This document shows positions 21,101-29,500 of a stretch of 64,000 nucleotides of DNA, piece by piece (the stretch's first letter is position 1; each line of letters opens with the position of its first letter). The notes beneath the pieces were generated by a model that saw only the letters and a program-made list of their open reading frames with translations, ran no database searches and was not told the DNA's origin. This DNA is from Planctomycetota bacterium. Its GTDB lineage: Bacteria > Planctomycetota > UBA1135 > GCA-002686595. The position numbers were made by a program, and so were the translations under genes. The DNA is taken from positions 113,793 through 177,792 of the forward strand of contig JACKHV010000006.1 in assembly GCA_020638835.1 (NCBI GenBank), read 5' to 3'.

Positions 21101-21685
21101 TCCGGCGCCTGGAAGGACGCCGATCCGGATCCGGAGACGGCACGCGCCGCCTGGATGCGCGCGATGTCGCAAGCCGTGCTCGAGTGGGACCTCGCCGGCC
21201 GGTTGTCCTCGAACAGCAAGCGCAGCCTGATCGCGTTGCTCGCCGTGCGCGTGATGGAGATCGGCGACGCGGAGACGGCCGGGCAGCTGCTCGACCGACT
21301 CACGGCGGACGCCGGCGAGGACGTCGACGCGCTCACGTGGTTGATGGACGTGCAGCGCGAGCTGGGCGACTCAGCGGCCGCGGACGAGCTCGAGGCGCGC
21401 CTGCTCGACGAAGGTCGCCTAGGACTCGGGCGCGTCGTCGCGGCGTTGCGACGGGTGGATTCCGCGCGCGGTCGCGAAGCGGCGCTCGAGCGCGCCCGCG
21501 TCCTGGCCGAGTTCGCGCGTCCGACTGACCTGCTCGAGCTGCTGGTCGAGTGGACCGACGGCGACGAGCGCGCGGAGTGGCAGGCGGCGCTCGAGGCGCG
21601 CGAGGCGGCAGTGCGCGAGCTCGAAGTACTCGACGAAGCCGCGCGGGCGAAGCGCGACGCCGCGAACGGGCTGCGGATTCACTGA
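15182..21685 (+). CDS. giant secreted TPR protein (2167 residues), end of Bat-type operon
   Basis: A signal peptide (cleavage near PASAAQ) is followed by an almost unbroken array of degenerate helix-turn-helix repeats of 34-36 residues, seen as recurring small/large residue patterns such as EAALARHDAAVP and RALALASQGRFAEAAELY. An acidic low-complexity linker lies around residues 1655-1680. No catalytic motif is present. The ATG overlaps the previous stop (ATGA), so translation is coupled. It fills the place of BatC/BatE-like TPR proteins in known Bat clusters but is several times longer. Its stop overlaps the convergent minus-strand gene by seven bases. A periplasmic scaffold is inferred. Confidence 0.85.
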   Translation: MTYLPTGLICACLFGVAPALPASAAQTVAAEVVGEPSEEVFAGPEEVERVYFEALAKDGRIEALFDELDMRVATDDLTSVRWLAGELAWKHGDLERAAPFYEALCESDDAPGLAFLRRAELLDARGRTREALDAYRELLSVDRAGVDPDTVRLRIALLETELDSANSSRQHGAPSALATYARESEDSELCRRSALALASQGRFAEAAELYVAVGEDTARFRQEVRLAEWALSAKSYESARTHAWLAVREASLRRDRRYALGVLVEAHRGDDSLRDLIDLFAQTPDLDDESREVWIDLLRETGETDEALRLFRESAEGSFSPSMRRELLEICRESGREDVLVDAYRELIVTEPEILEWREGYARYELERGRRDAAAVLWTQWIPDAPLDLLLDGAERMRALGLDREAIEAVERAIAEHGPASPEAEAGYLFLFDLHLDRGRPELAEAALARHDAAVPPDAPGRLQLAESYERMGDTRRAVEVMEGVRAARGPERSGEDLEMRLAWLYSEVGEEELALQRWRELWPKVGSVPRRRYVEDRMMTVAARLGVLAEIAIELEEKLLAGEADDKDAGLLVRLYTRVGDAVSAAEIIDEYMRRTGGDLRAALAEKSRVYLACRDYFNYEATVAELIELDPENESDYLRQLAMSQLERGAYDEAHEALDRLKLIDGASDGAEFEAGVLALAGMRADAERAYRKGIARHPERIDVYLLLANVLRDLGRTELAVGMFQHLAATAEADDLFTIAIDGLLNMEAPPAVLKWARRVTLERLTARHDRSYLYQLLADLSEELGDLDGQLRALEGQLSIVGERRSSTLRELMDLAGSRRRRAEHLAYGRRLLALGDLVPPQVYLDLGQAFLESGQVTNAARTFSLATDLPDYGAFQRLVGDKFEAARYFEHALRVNERALLGAPTDVSLMMKVGELHERLGHRDNAVELYDRCVEILLARRPLRDGKAEEQADEDDPFSYWSGNRNVDAYDQHFTAVRQSLLANASDEQLLEKSVRREKELLAADLERLAEAGASVPLDANPRVRDRAGFLRHVALATGELELARDVDLELLRRYASDAKLLGALVEDRVRWGYVADARGLIDAAERTEAEKRELAAAFGEGESRGLIDPVTATRGVLSRIARGDADGLLRHLQSVDLSGTTDEDLEALPLLHGAAAYLGDSELVLALGRQWMVLALNQAQGWRGSTMIQTMLGRSRRVLDDDQRRSLIGQLVDRVTSNPEDADSVLRLLPELEGWVDGPLLDAETALALIEEKASSQFYGVMPLFKLVAPEDLFGCVRTLWPKVAESQRAWFLVQFIQELDRPVEPDFQDYLVGAFKESLADSDMADYIGYLVADLTESENANPDVVLRITQLGRERMPKDAQLRQAYARALQRAGREEEGLAYALEVFEDLVDSGTDDWQVRNSIEQLPAPYLPERAEDFLAACDRVLEAGGSAENVLPRRFDLLRELKDDERYFTELQAAVTAHPDVEALRDRYLAQLRRRGMRPEVVQLLEARFLDKLDDDDLRNQVRRAWGALENPVQELATLRESRPGGDAAESDASDVQAESRDAIPSAEDLVAAHEAGDDERVRNLLHSLWRGWGSRQRQFDGMSVMVISSTGVIYGGDQGSVYQIGWPAVAEEKSDGEASVDELLEQGGLVAWLRRAELDAGDGAGAEASEAETSESEASEPEEEPRETNAWVALADDPVACEEMALARRALSPQQFDRATGFVRGLARAKQLELGAGDAIRELLERTARGEAGKLDHAMLLTLFEEDPDAVGEEARAFLDEFCATLNPLDGGQLRRLARVALAVGDPERARRLYLWCATLAGSGSFGAGEGRIDARSLLDEVCVTLDGDDRIEVIQAVLAVEEPVFDPYGWGRGNYDDLVISTWSRVLPPPEALRFAESAVEGATRTESGIQRSLARTVGVLLARAGQAQRSTEVLEYALCRFEEGQVNFDKDRAQWFAHTLEPSGFRADDLRQLFMDSGAWKDADPDPETARAAWMRAMSQAVLEWDLAGRLSSNSKRSLIALLAVRVMEIGDAETAGQLLDRLTADAGEDVDALTWLMDVQRELGDSAAADELEARLLDEGRLGLGRVVAALRRVDSARGREAALERARVLAEFARPTDLLELLVEWTDGDERAEWQAALEAREAAVRELEVLDEAARAKRDAANGLRIH

Positions 21686-24219
21686 GGCGCGGCCGGACCG
21701 TACTCCGCTTCGACGTCGAGAGCGCGAGAGGCAGTCGTCGTCCAGCGTCGGAGTAGCGGATCGAGAGGGATGCCGCGCTGCGAGACCATCGCCTCGCCGC
21801 TCGCCGTGTCGCCTTCGTTCGACGCGGACGCACCCGCGCTCTGGCCCTCCGCCGCGAGGGCACGCGATCGTTCGAGCAACGCTCGAGCTTCGTCCAGGTC
21901 TCCGCGCAGGTACGCGACGCGCCCGCCGAACCAACGCGCTTCGACGGAACGCGGGTTCAGTCGCGCGGCCTCGGCGAAGCCCGACGCGGCCGACTCGAGT
22001 TCCCCCGCGAGCATCTCGACGATCGCGAGCATGAGGCGCGGACCGGACTCTTCGCTGTTCAGCGCGTGGCTCTGCTGGAACGCGAAGCGCGCCATCTCGA
22101 TGTCGTCCAGGTCTCGCGCTCCTCCGGGGAGCCGGATGCGACCGATCTGCATCCACCCGCCGCTGCTCCGCGGTTGGAAGAAGACCATGCGCTCCAGCGC
22201 CGCGAGCGCGCCGTGCTCGTCGCCGGTCTCGATCAGGCAGTTCGCGAGGTAGTACAAGCAGTCCTCGTGTCCGGGCCAGAGCGCGAGAGCGGCGAAGTAC
22301 TCGTCGATCGCGCCCGTGAAGTCGCCGGACACGCGCTTCGCCTGCGCCCGGTCGCGCACAGCGTAGAAGCGGCGCTGGTCGGATACGTCGCGCGGGCCGG
22401 CGGCGTCGCGGTCACGGCGCCCCGGGAACGGTTTCGTGCGCGGCGGCGCGCCGCGCGTCCACTCGACGAGGGAGTTCGGAAGGAAAGGGCCCGCAAGATC
22501 CTCCGCGCCGTCGGGCCAGACGACACGCAGCTCCTCGACGACGGTCGCGTCACCGAGCCCGAACCCGACTTCACCCACGGCGCGCTGCGAGAGGTAGGAG
22601 CCCTGCGCGCCGACCACCTCGAGCCTCGTGCGTCCGCCGGCCGTCAGGAAGACGCGCGCTCCGAGCGCGAAGCGGTTGCCTTCGGGTTGGCGCAGCCGAA
22701 CCCGAACACTCGGTCGGTCGTTGCCGCCGTCGTTGCGCAGCAAGAAGGCAGGCCCGCCGTGCTGAACGACGACCAAGTCCTCGTCCCCGTCGAGATCGTA
22801 GTCGAAGTTCGCGCCGCCGCGACCGACGTACTTCTCGCGGAAGAAGTCGCCGCTGACGGCGCCGACCTCGTGGAAGAAGCTGCGCTCGTCGTTCGAGTGC
22901 CAGAACAGCTGGCTGCGCATCGGCTCCATGCGCGCACGGTCTTCGTCCAGCGGGATGGTGCTGCCGTTGACCACGTAGAGGTCGAGCAGCCCGTCGTTGT
23001 CGTAGTCGAAGAAGGCGGTCGCCCAGCCGACCTTGTCGAGCGCCTTGTGCCCGAGGCCCAGGCGGTCCGCGTCGTCGAAGAAGATCGGCGAGGAGGTCCC
23101 TCCGTTCTGCTCGCCGACCTGGTGCTGCCGGTAGAGCGCGTTCTCCTGCGAGACCCAGTGCGTCACGAACAGGTCGAGGTCGTGGTCGCCGTCGAAGTCG
23201 CCCGCGGCGAGCCCCATCGCGCCGCGGTAGTCGCCGACCTGCGCCTCCGCCGTGCGGTCGACGAAGCCGCCACCCGGGCGCCCGAGGAACAGCGCGTTGT
23301 CGGACACGTCGTTCGCGACGTACAGGTCCTGGAGTCCGTCCCCGTCGACGTCGCAGAACAAGGCGCCGAGTCCTCGCCCGTGCGGATCGTCGATGCCGAG
23401 TTCCTCCGCGACCTCGCGGAAGGTCCCGTCGCCGTTCCCTGAGAACATCAGGTTCCGCTCGGGCTCGAAGGTCGACGGGTTGATCAGTGCGGGGATGACG
23501 CGGCCGTACTGTGAGGGCGCCTCGCCCGAACCGAGGTCCTCGTGGTAGACGACGTAGCCGCAGACGTAGACGTCGACGGTCCCATTGGCGTCGTAGTCGC
23601 CGACCGCGATGCCGCTCCAGAAGCCGGGTCTTCCTCCGAGCCCGGCCGCAGAGGAGACGTCTTCGAAATGCGCGGCCCCGTCGTTCTCGAACAGGCACAG
23701 CAGGTCGTAGCCGGCGACGAACAGGTCGAGGTCGCCGTCCGAGTCGACGTCCGCGAAGGCGACTCCGTTGACGAGGCCGTTCACCGCGACGCCGCTCTCG
23801 CGCGTCACGTCACGGAAGGAACCGCCGGAACCTCCGAGGAACAGGCGCGAAGCTCCGTCATCGCCGTGTTCGGACCCGAAGGCCCCCGCGACGTTTCCGA
23901 GGAAGACGTCGCACCACCCGTCGCCGTCGACGTCACCGAGCGCGACGCCGCTGCCCATGTCCTCGGGCAACTTGTTGGTGCGCGTCGCGGGGAAGTGGCG
24001 GAAGGAGAGGCCGCTCTGTGCGGCTACGTCCGTGAAGCGCACCCGCGGATGATCCTCCGGGACGTCGCGCGCGAGTGAGTCGAAGAGACCCTCGCTCTGC
24101 TCGCCCGCTTGGTACACCTCGACCCTGCGGTTCGCGCGTTGGACCGCGAACGCAACGGCGAGGATCGCCATGGCGACCCCGCTGAGCGCCGTCTTTCGAC
24201 GCCGACGGAACAGCCTCAC
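21679..24219 (-). CDS. FG-GAP/ASPIC-UnbV protein with TPR tail
   Basis: The 846 residues start with a membrane anchor (about 12-30). Seven calcium-loop repeats of the FG-GAP/VCBS kind follow (DVDGDGWCDVFLGN, DVDSDGDLDLFVAG, DYDANGTVDVYVCG and others, about residues 90-480), predicted to fold as a beta-propeller. The ASPIC/UnbV domain occupies about 490-570 with GSYLSQ and a VWPDG end. Residues about 610-780 are TPR repeats. Such proteins are outer-surface or periplasmic binding proteins. The ATG overlaps the cytochrome gene stop by four bases (24216-24219), so the two are co-translated, which suggests that this protein works with the cytochrome. Confidence 0.9.
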   Translation of the reverse strand: MRLFRRRRKTALSGVAMAILAVAFAVQRANRRVEVYQAGEQSEGLFDSLARDVPEDHPRVRFTDVAAQSGLSFRHFPATRTNKLPEDMGSGVALGDVDGDGWCDVFLGNVAGAFGSEHGDDGASRLFLGGSGGSFRDVTRESGVAVNGLVNGVAFADVDSDGDLDLFVAGYDLLCLFENDGAAHFEDVSSAAGLGGRPGFWSGIAVGDYDANGTVDVYVCGYVVYHEDLGSGEAPSQYGRVIPALINPSTFEPERNLMFSGNGDGTFREVAEELGIDDPHGRGLGALFCDVDGDGLQDLYVANDVSDNALFLGRPGGGFVDRTAEAQVGDYRGAMGLAAGDFDGDHDLDLFVTHWVSQENALYRQHQVGEQNGGTSSPIFFDDADRLGLGHKALDKVGWATAFFDYDNDGLLDLYVVNGSTIPLDEDRARMEPMRSQLFWHSNDERSFFHEVGAVSGDFFREKYVGRGGANFDYDLDGDEDLVVVQHGGPAFLLRNDGGNDRPSVRVRLRQPEGNRFALGARVFLTAGGRTRLEVVGAQGSYLSQRAVGEVGFGLGDATVVEELRVVWPDGAEDLAGPFLPNSLVEWTRGAPPRTKPFPGRRDRDAAGPRDVSDQRRFYAVRDRAQAKRVSGDFTGAIDEYFAALALWPGHEDCLYYLANCLIETGDEHGALAALERMVFFQPRSSGGWMQIGRIRLPGGARDLDDIEMARFAFQQSHALNSEESGPRLMLAIVEMLAGELESAASGFAEAARLNPRSVEARWFGGRVAYLRGDLDEARALLERSRALAAEGQSAGASASNEGDTASGEAMVSQRGIPLDPLLRRWTTTASRALDVEAEYGPAAPQ

Positions 24220-26321
24220 AGCCCTTGCTTCCCGCCGCGAGCCAACGAGACGGTCCCCGTCGCGCTGGAGAGCGTCGTGATCGGCGCCGTCAGTCCCGCC
24301 TCTTCACCGAAGGCGAAGTTGAGCAGGTACTGGTCGAACTTGCGGTAGTTGAGCTCGACGGTGACGGACAGCGGCCCTTCGAGGTCAGCGGGGACCGCGA
24401 ACTCGAACGACTCGTCGAGCGGCGCCTCACCTTCCGGATTCTCCGCGCCCGAGCAACGGATGTCGAAGTTCGCCACCTCCTCGGAGCCGGGGAACAACGA
24501 GCGCTTGAAGCGCACGCCCACCATCTCCCAGAGGTTGTGCCGGTCGATCAGGTTGCCGTAGCGGTCGACGGGTTCCGCCTTGAACATGAAGGTCCCGGTC
24601 TCGACGAAGTTGCGGTCGTCGACGCGTCCCGAGTGGAACACCGCGACGCCGTTCGCGTCCGTCACCTCGACGTGCAGCCAGGCCTGGATGATGTCGAGCG
24701 GGCCGGTCGGGAAGTCGTGGCCGACCTTGTTGTTGATGATGTGGACCTGCAGCTTGAAGGCGTCGCCGACGTTCACGCTCTCGGGGAGCTGGAGCTCGAT
24801 CGGAACCGCGGGGCCTTTCGTCCATTTGTTCGCGATCTCGGGGATGGGCACCTCGCCCTTCAGCCAGGAGTGCACGAGCGCGACGTGCTCCTCGGCGCCT
24901 TCGAGCTCCATCAAGGCCGGGACGTACTGGTTCGCGCCGAGGAAACGGTGCGATCGGTGGCGGCCGTCGCTCGCCGTGCGGTTCGAGTCGGCCTCGTCAC
25001 CGGCGGCGGGATCGTGCGAGGCCTGAAGCGGCATGTGGCATTCGCGGCACTCGACGGTCCGCTCGGGGATCGACTCGTCGAACCATCGGCTCGCGCGCCA
25101 GTTGTCGAACTGGTTCTGCAGCTGCACCCAGCCGACCTGGTTCACGGACTCGTCGATGAACTGCTTGTGACAGGCCGCGCAGAACTCCGGCGTCTTGAAC
25201 ATACGCCGGGACAGCGAGTCGACGTGGTGGTCGGGGTACGTCCGGATCACGTAGTCGGCGAGGAAGGTCGCGACCGGGCCGCCGCGCTGTTCCCAGACGT
25301 AGCGCTCGGGCTGCGACATCACGTAGTTCGCGTTGCCGGCGATGTCGGTCTTCTCGATCGCGTGGCAGGCGAGGCACGAGATGCCCTCTTGGTAGCCGTC
25401 GAGTCCCGTGAGGTTCTCGACGCCGATGTTCTTGGTCCCGGAGAACAGCGAGATCGGGTCGTGGCAGCCGCCGCAGTAGCGCGTCGAGACGGCGCCGTTC
25501 TGCTTCGCCATGACGCCTTGGATCGCCTGGAAGCCGACGTCCATCGAGGCGTAGCGGTGCGCGCTCGGCAGCCACTCCTGGTAGATCTCCTCGTGGCAGC
25601 GCGAGGTGCCGCAGCTCGCGGAACCGGCGAGCGTCCGCGCGTCGAGCGCGCCGCCGGACTCCGTGCGCGCCAGGCTCGGCGAGAACACGCCGGCGCCCTC
25701 GTAGGGTTCCAGGTCGTAGTCGGCCGGGAACTCGTTGACCATCTCGACCGGTTGCAGCGCGAAGGTCATCGCTCCGGTCACGATCATCAGGACCGCCGCC
25801 GACACGGACATGAAGCCGCTGTGTCCGAGCAGGCTGTCGGTCAGCTGCGGGTCGAGCTCACGCTTCGTGGCCCGCGCCCGCGCCCAGAGCGACGCGAAGT
25901 GCGCGCCGAGGAACAGCAGCACTCCCCAGGTCGTCAGGTTGTGCGTCGTGCGCCAGACGTAGGTGATCTGCGTTCCCGCCACGCCCTGCCACGTCAGCAC
26001 GACGCCGGACACCGAGCAGATCGCCAGCATCACCGCCGCCGCGTAGCCCGAGAACTTGATGTGCGTCAGCGGGTAGTCCCAGTACGCCCGGATGTGGCGC
26101 ACGAGGTAGCTCGTCGCGGGCGGCACGAAGGCGAGGCCGACCAGGCTGTGCAGCACGACCGCATGCTGGTTGAAGACGCTGAAGGGGAGCAGGTAGATCG
26201 AGAGGCCCGTGACGAGCAGGAACAGCGTCAGGCCGGAGACGAGCCGACCGGTCTTGTCGCGCCAGCCCTGCACGCGCAGATCGCGCCACGCTTGGCTGGA
26301 GGCTTTCGGGGATGTGGTCAT
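24216..26321 (-). CDS. membrane-anchored pentahaem c-type cytochrome
   Basis: The 701 residues combine a membrane part of about five helices (28-48, 57-77, 90-112, 127-147, 169-190) with a periplasmic multihaem part. His residues in the helices (H53, H58, H76, H87, H127, H141) could hold b-type haem. Haem c motifs are CX4CH at 237-243 (CGTSRCH), then CGGCH 283, CLACH 316, CAACH 381 and CRECH 425. The arrangement resembles cytochrome c554-type proteins fused to a cytochrome b-like anchor. After residue 450 a beta-sandwich follows. It probably moves electrons between the quinone pool and the periplasm. It heads a two-gene unit with the FG-GAP protein. Confidence 0.88.
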   Translation of the reverse strand: MTTSPKASSQAWRDLRVQGWRDKTGRLVSGLTLFLLVTGLSIYLLPFSVFNQHAVVLHSLVGLAFVPPATSYLVRHIRAYWDYPLTHIKFSGYAAAVMLAICSVSGVVLTWQGVAGTQITYVWRTTHNLTTWGVLLFLGAHFASLWARARATKRELDPQLTDSLLGHSGFMSVSAAVLMIVTGAMTFALQPVEMVNEFPADYDLEPYEGAGVFSPSLARTESGGALDARTLAGSASCGTSRCHEEIYQEWLPSAHRYASMDVGFQAIQGVMAKQNGAVSTRYCGGCHDPISLFSGTKNIGVENLTGLDGYQEGISCLACHAIEKTDIAGNANYVMSQPERYVWEQRGGPVATFLADYVIRTYPDHHVDSLSRRMFKTPEFCAACHKQFIDESVNQVGWVQLQNQFDNWRASRWFDESIPERTVECRECHMPLQASHDPAAGDEADSNRTASDGRHRSHRFLGANQYVPALMELEGAEEHVALVHSWLKGEVPIPEIANKWTKGPAVPIELQLPESVNVGDAFKLQVHIINNKVGHDFPTGPLDIIQAWLHVEVTDANGVAVFHSGRVDDRNFVETGTFMFKAEPVDRYGNLIDRHNLWEMVGVRFKRSLFPGSEEVANFDIRCSGAENPEGEAPLDESFEFAVPADLEGPLSVTVELNYRKFDQYLLNFAFGEEAGLTAPITTLSSATGTVSLARGGKQGL

Positions 26322-26376
26322 TGTGCGAAGGCGGGGAGGGGTGGCGGCGGATCGGCCGGGGTCCGGATCGCTTTAC

Positions 26377-26405
26377 AGGCTATAAGCAGATCGGAAGATC
26401 GGCAA
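26377..26405 (-). promoter_or_regulatory. possible sigma-70-type promoter for the pentahaem cytochrome unit
   Basis: On the minus strand TTGCCG (26400-26405) and an AT-rich stretch with TATAGC (26379-26384) or TAGCCT (26377-26382) could be -35 and -10 boxes, 15 or 17 bases apart. The stretch is clearly less GC-rich than its surroundings. It lies about 60 bases before the ATG at 26321. The match is partial. Confidence 0.3.
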
Positions 26406-26453
26406 TTGGGCTGGAGTGGCGCCGCGGGACTCCGGGAGGCTTCCGCGCCGACA

Positions 26454-26467
26454 CCGTTCCGGAACGG
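26454..26467. repeat. perfect 14-base palindrome
   Basis: CCGTTCCGGAACGG is fully self-complementary. It lies 133 bases upstream of the pentahaem cytochrome start and directly next to the hairpin at 26469-26491. It may be an operator for a dimeric regulator or form a third hairpin; nothing in the sequence decides between these. Confidence 0.45.
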
Positions 26468-26468
26468 A

Positions 26469-26491
26469 GCGACCCCCTGTCCCGGGGTCGC
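26469..26491 (-). terminator. hairpin downstream of the AsmA-like gene
   Basis: GCGACCCC pairs perfectly with GGGGTCGC around a seven-base loop. A second smaller hairpin (CTCCGC/GCGGAG) lies at 26526-26541, closer to the stop at 26550. No T-run follows in the minus direction. Together these are the best candidates for termination after the AsmA-like gene. Confidence 0.5.
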
Positions 26492-26549
26492 CAGGCGCCT
26501 CGGGACGAGGGGTCGTGGCGAACACTCCGCGCGGGCGGAGCTCGCGAGC

Positions 26550-29500
26550 TCAGCGCACGTCCAGCTTCACGCGGCCGCCTTCGCCCGCCTGCTCCTCCGT
26601 CTCGACCGGTCGCGGCCGGGGGCGTCGGACCTCGAGACGCTGGTCGAGCTTCGAGATGCCCGCCGCGCGCAGCACGGCGACGATCTCCTCGAGGCGCGCC
26701 TCCGCGATGTCCATCGCCGCCTTGCGACCGCGCTTCTCGCGGCGCCGCTCGGCACCCGGCTGCAGGAGCTCGAGCGCCTGGTCGATCGACACCTCGGTCC
26801 GTCCGAGCTCGGCGTCGATGACGCGCAAGCGGTCGATGGACTGCTGCGCCTGGTCCTCCTGACCGGTCAGCAGCCGCGCGCGCGCCTCCGCCGTCACCTC
26901 GTCGCGGATGCGGTAGAGCTCCGCCTTCTTCTGGCGCAGGCCGGCGACCAGCTCGCGGCAGTCGGCTTCGGGCGGGTTCGCGAGCACCAGCGCGCGATCG
27001 AGATCGGCCGTCGTGAACTCGTGCGTCAGCACGATGACGCGCTTCTTGCCGTCCTTCAGGCGACGGATCGCCTCGTCGAGCTTGGGCTGCTGCTCGCTGA
27101 GCACGTTCACGTCGCCGGGGAGGAAGTCCACGCTGCCGATGGGAGGAAGCGGTTCCTCGGGGCCGCCGCCGAAGAGGCCGGAGACGCCGCTGAAGATGCC
27201 GCCGGTCACGCCGCCGACGATCGGGATGTTCTCGGTGAGCGCACCGGCCGCGTCGGTGACGCCCTTCGTCAGGCGCAGCGGAGCGCGCGCGACCGCGAGC
27301 GTGATCTCCTTCGCGACGGCCGTCGTCGCGACGCGCGTGATCTCTGCCGCGCTGACGCCCGAAGAGTTCATCTTGATCGACGGCGGCGAGATCACGATCT
27401 CTCCGTCCGTGTTGCGCAGCGCGAACAGCGCCGTCTCCAGCGGGACGGTGATGCCGAGGTAGCGGCTGATCGGCCCATTGGAGGGTTCCGACACCGACAG
27501 GTCGCGGAAGGTCGACTTCGCGTCGATCGTCATGCCGCGCTCGCCGCGCAGTCTCACGCGCACGCTGCCGTCCATCGAGCCGTCGCTGATCGTGACGCCC
27601 GAGTCGGCGGCCGGTCCGCGCAGCGCGCGCAGCGCCAGCTCGCCGAGCCCGGCGTCGAGCCACCCCTCGAGCGCGGGGTAGAAGCTGACTTGACCGCTGA
27701 GCGTCGCCTCCTCGAAGAAGGGAGCCGGCTCGAAGCCTTCACCCAGGTCGACGTCGCCGGCCTCGACGTAGGTGTTGAAGCGCACCGGCAGCTTCTCGAC
27801 GAAGGCCCGCGTGCTGAACTGCGAGACCTCGACGGACAAGCCGGTGAGCGGAACGTGCAGCGGCGGAGCGTAGCTCTCGTCCATGAAGTCGAAGTCGATG
27901 CCGGACACCAGCAGCTCTTCGACGCGCAGTTCGCCCTGCGGGGCCTGCGGTGCGTCCGCGAGTTGGGCAGGAGCGGGGGCGGTTTCCTCCGCGCCGGGGT
28001 TCGCGGCCTCCTCCGTCTTCAGCGCGGCTTGCAAGGCCACGGGGTCGATCACCAGTCCGAGCGCGTGGATGCCCTGCGCGTCGCGCGCGAAGCGGGCGCG
28101 TGGCTGGACGACCTCGACGCGCTGCACGACGATCTCCTGCCGCGCGGCGTTGATCCGCGGCGCGTTCACCTCGAGCGACTCGAGGCCCAGCAGCACTTCG
28201 CCTTCGGGTTCGGCGCGGAAGGCCAAGTCGCTGGCGACCAAGTCGACGCCGAAGCCGCGCTTGAACTCGAACTGCGTCATCCCGCGGCGACGGGCGGTCA
28301 GCGCGAGCTCGAAGCTGCCGTCGAACTCGCCGGCGGGGAGCCCGGTCGGGTCGACCGCGTCGGCGAGTTGCGGCAACAGCGCGACGACGCCCTGGCCGTC
28401 GAGGCCGCGCATCGAGAGCTTGCCCGTCACGCTCGGTTGCGGGGCGAAGGGTGCGAAGGTGAGGTCGGCCGCGAGCTGTTCGATCAGCGGGGAGACGCTC
28501 GCCGACAAGCGCAGCGCGTAGGCCGGGAGGCCGCCCGGGTCCTGCGACATCAGCACTTGCGGCTCGGCCGTCGACGCGCGCATCTCGATCACGAGCGGAT
28601 CCGCGCCCTCGCCCTGGAACTCGTCCGTCAGGACCAGGCGGTCGATTCCGACGTCGAGCTTGCCGAGCCGGATCGTCGGGAGGTTCGAGTCGGCGGCGAC
28701 GGGCTTGCGCGACACGCTTCGGACTTCGGGCTCGGGCGGAGCCGTGGTGTCGACGACCGCCTCCGGCGACTTCGCGGACGGATCGACGACGAGGCCCAGC
28801 GCGTGCCAGCGCGACTCCAGGTCGCGGTGCAGGCGAAGCTCGACGCCCGAGGTCGTGACCTCCGCGACCTCGAACACGCCGCCGGGCCCATCGAGGCGCG
28901 GCGCGTCGAGCCGGGCGGAACCGATGGCGAACGCCGGCTCTGGGCCCGTACCGTCGGTCAGCCGCAGATCGGTGCACTCCGCGACGAGCGCGCGACCACC
29001 GGCGTCGAGCGCGGTGAGCTCGGCGTGGAAGCCGGTCTCGAAGTGCGCGTCGGTCGAGTTCGAGCGGATGGTCGGGGGGAAGTAGACGGAGAGCCGCTCG
29101 AAGTCGAGGTGTTCGGCGAAGGCGCGACCGTCGACGCGGATCGCGCGCGGGTCGAGGACGACCGTGCCTTCGACGCCCGTGTTCTTGTCCTCGCCGTCGA
29201 CGTGGCAGACGAGGCTGAAGTCGGCGCCCGCCGCGCCCGGGCGCAGCGCGAGGCCGTCGACCGTCGCGCGACAGACGATCACCGAGTCGAGCACCGGCGC
29301 GACGGCTTCGTCGTGCCACAAGAGGCGCGCTTCCTCGAGGCCGAGGTGACCGAGCTCGAACTGCAGCGTCAGCGCGTCGAGCGCCGCGAACGGATCGCGG
29401 GGCGCGTCGTCGGTGACGTGGACCTCGAGCTTCGGCTTGGGCGCTTCGGCCGCGCCGGCGGGATCCGTCGGAGCTTCGACCGGCTCCGCCGCTGCTTCGG

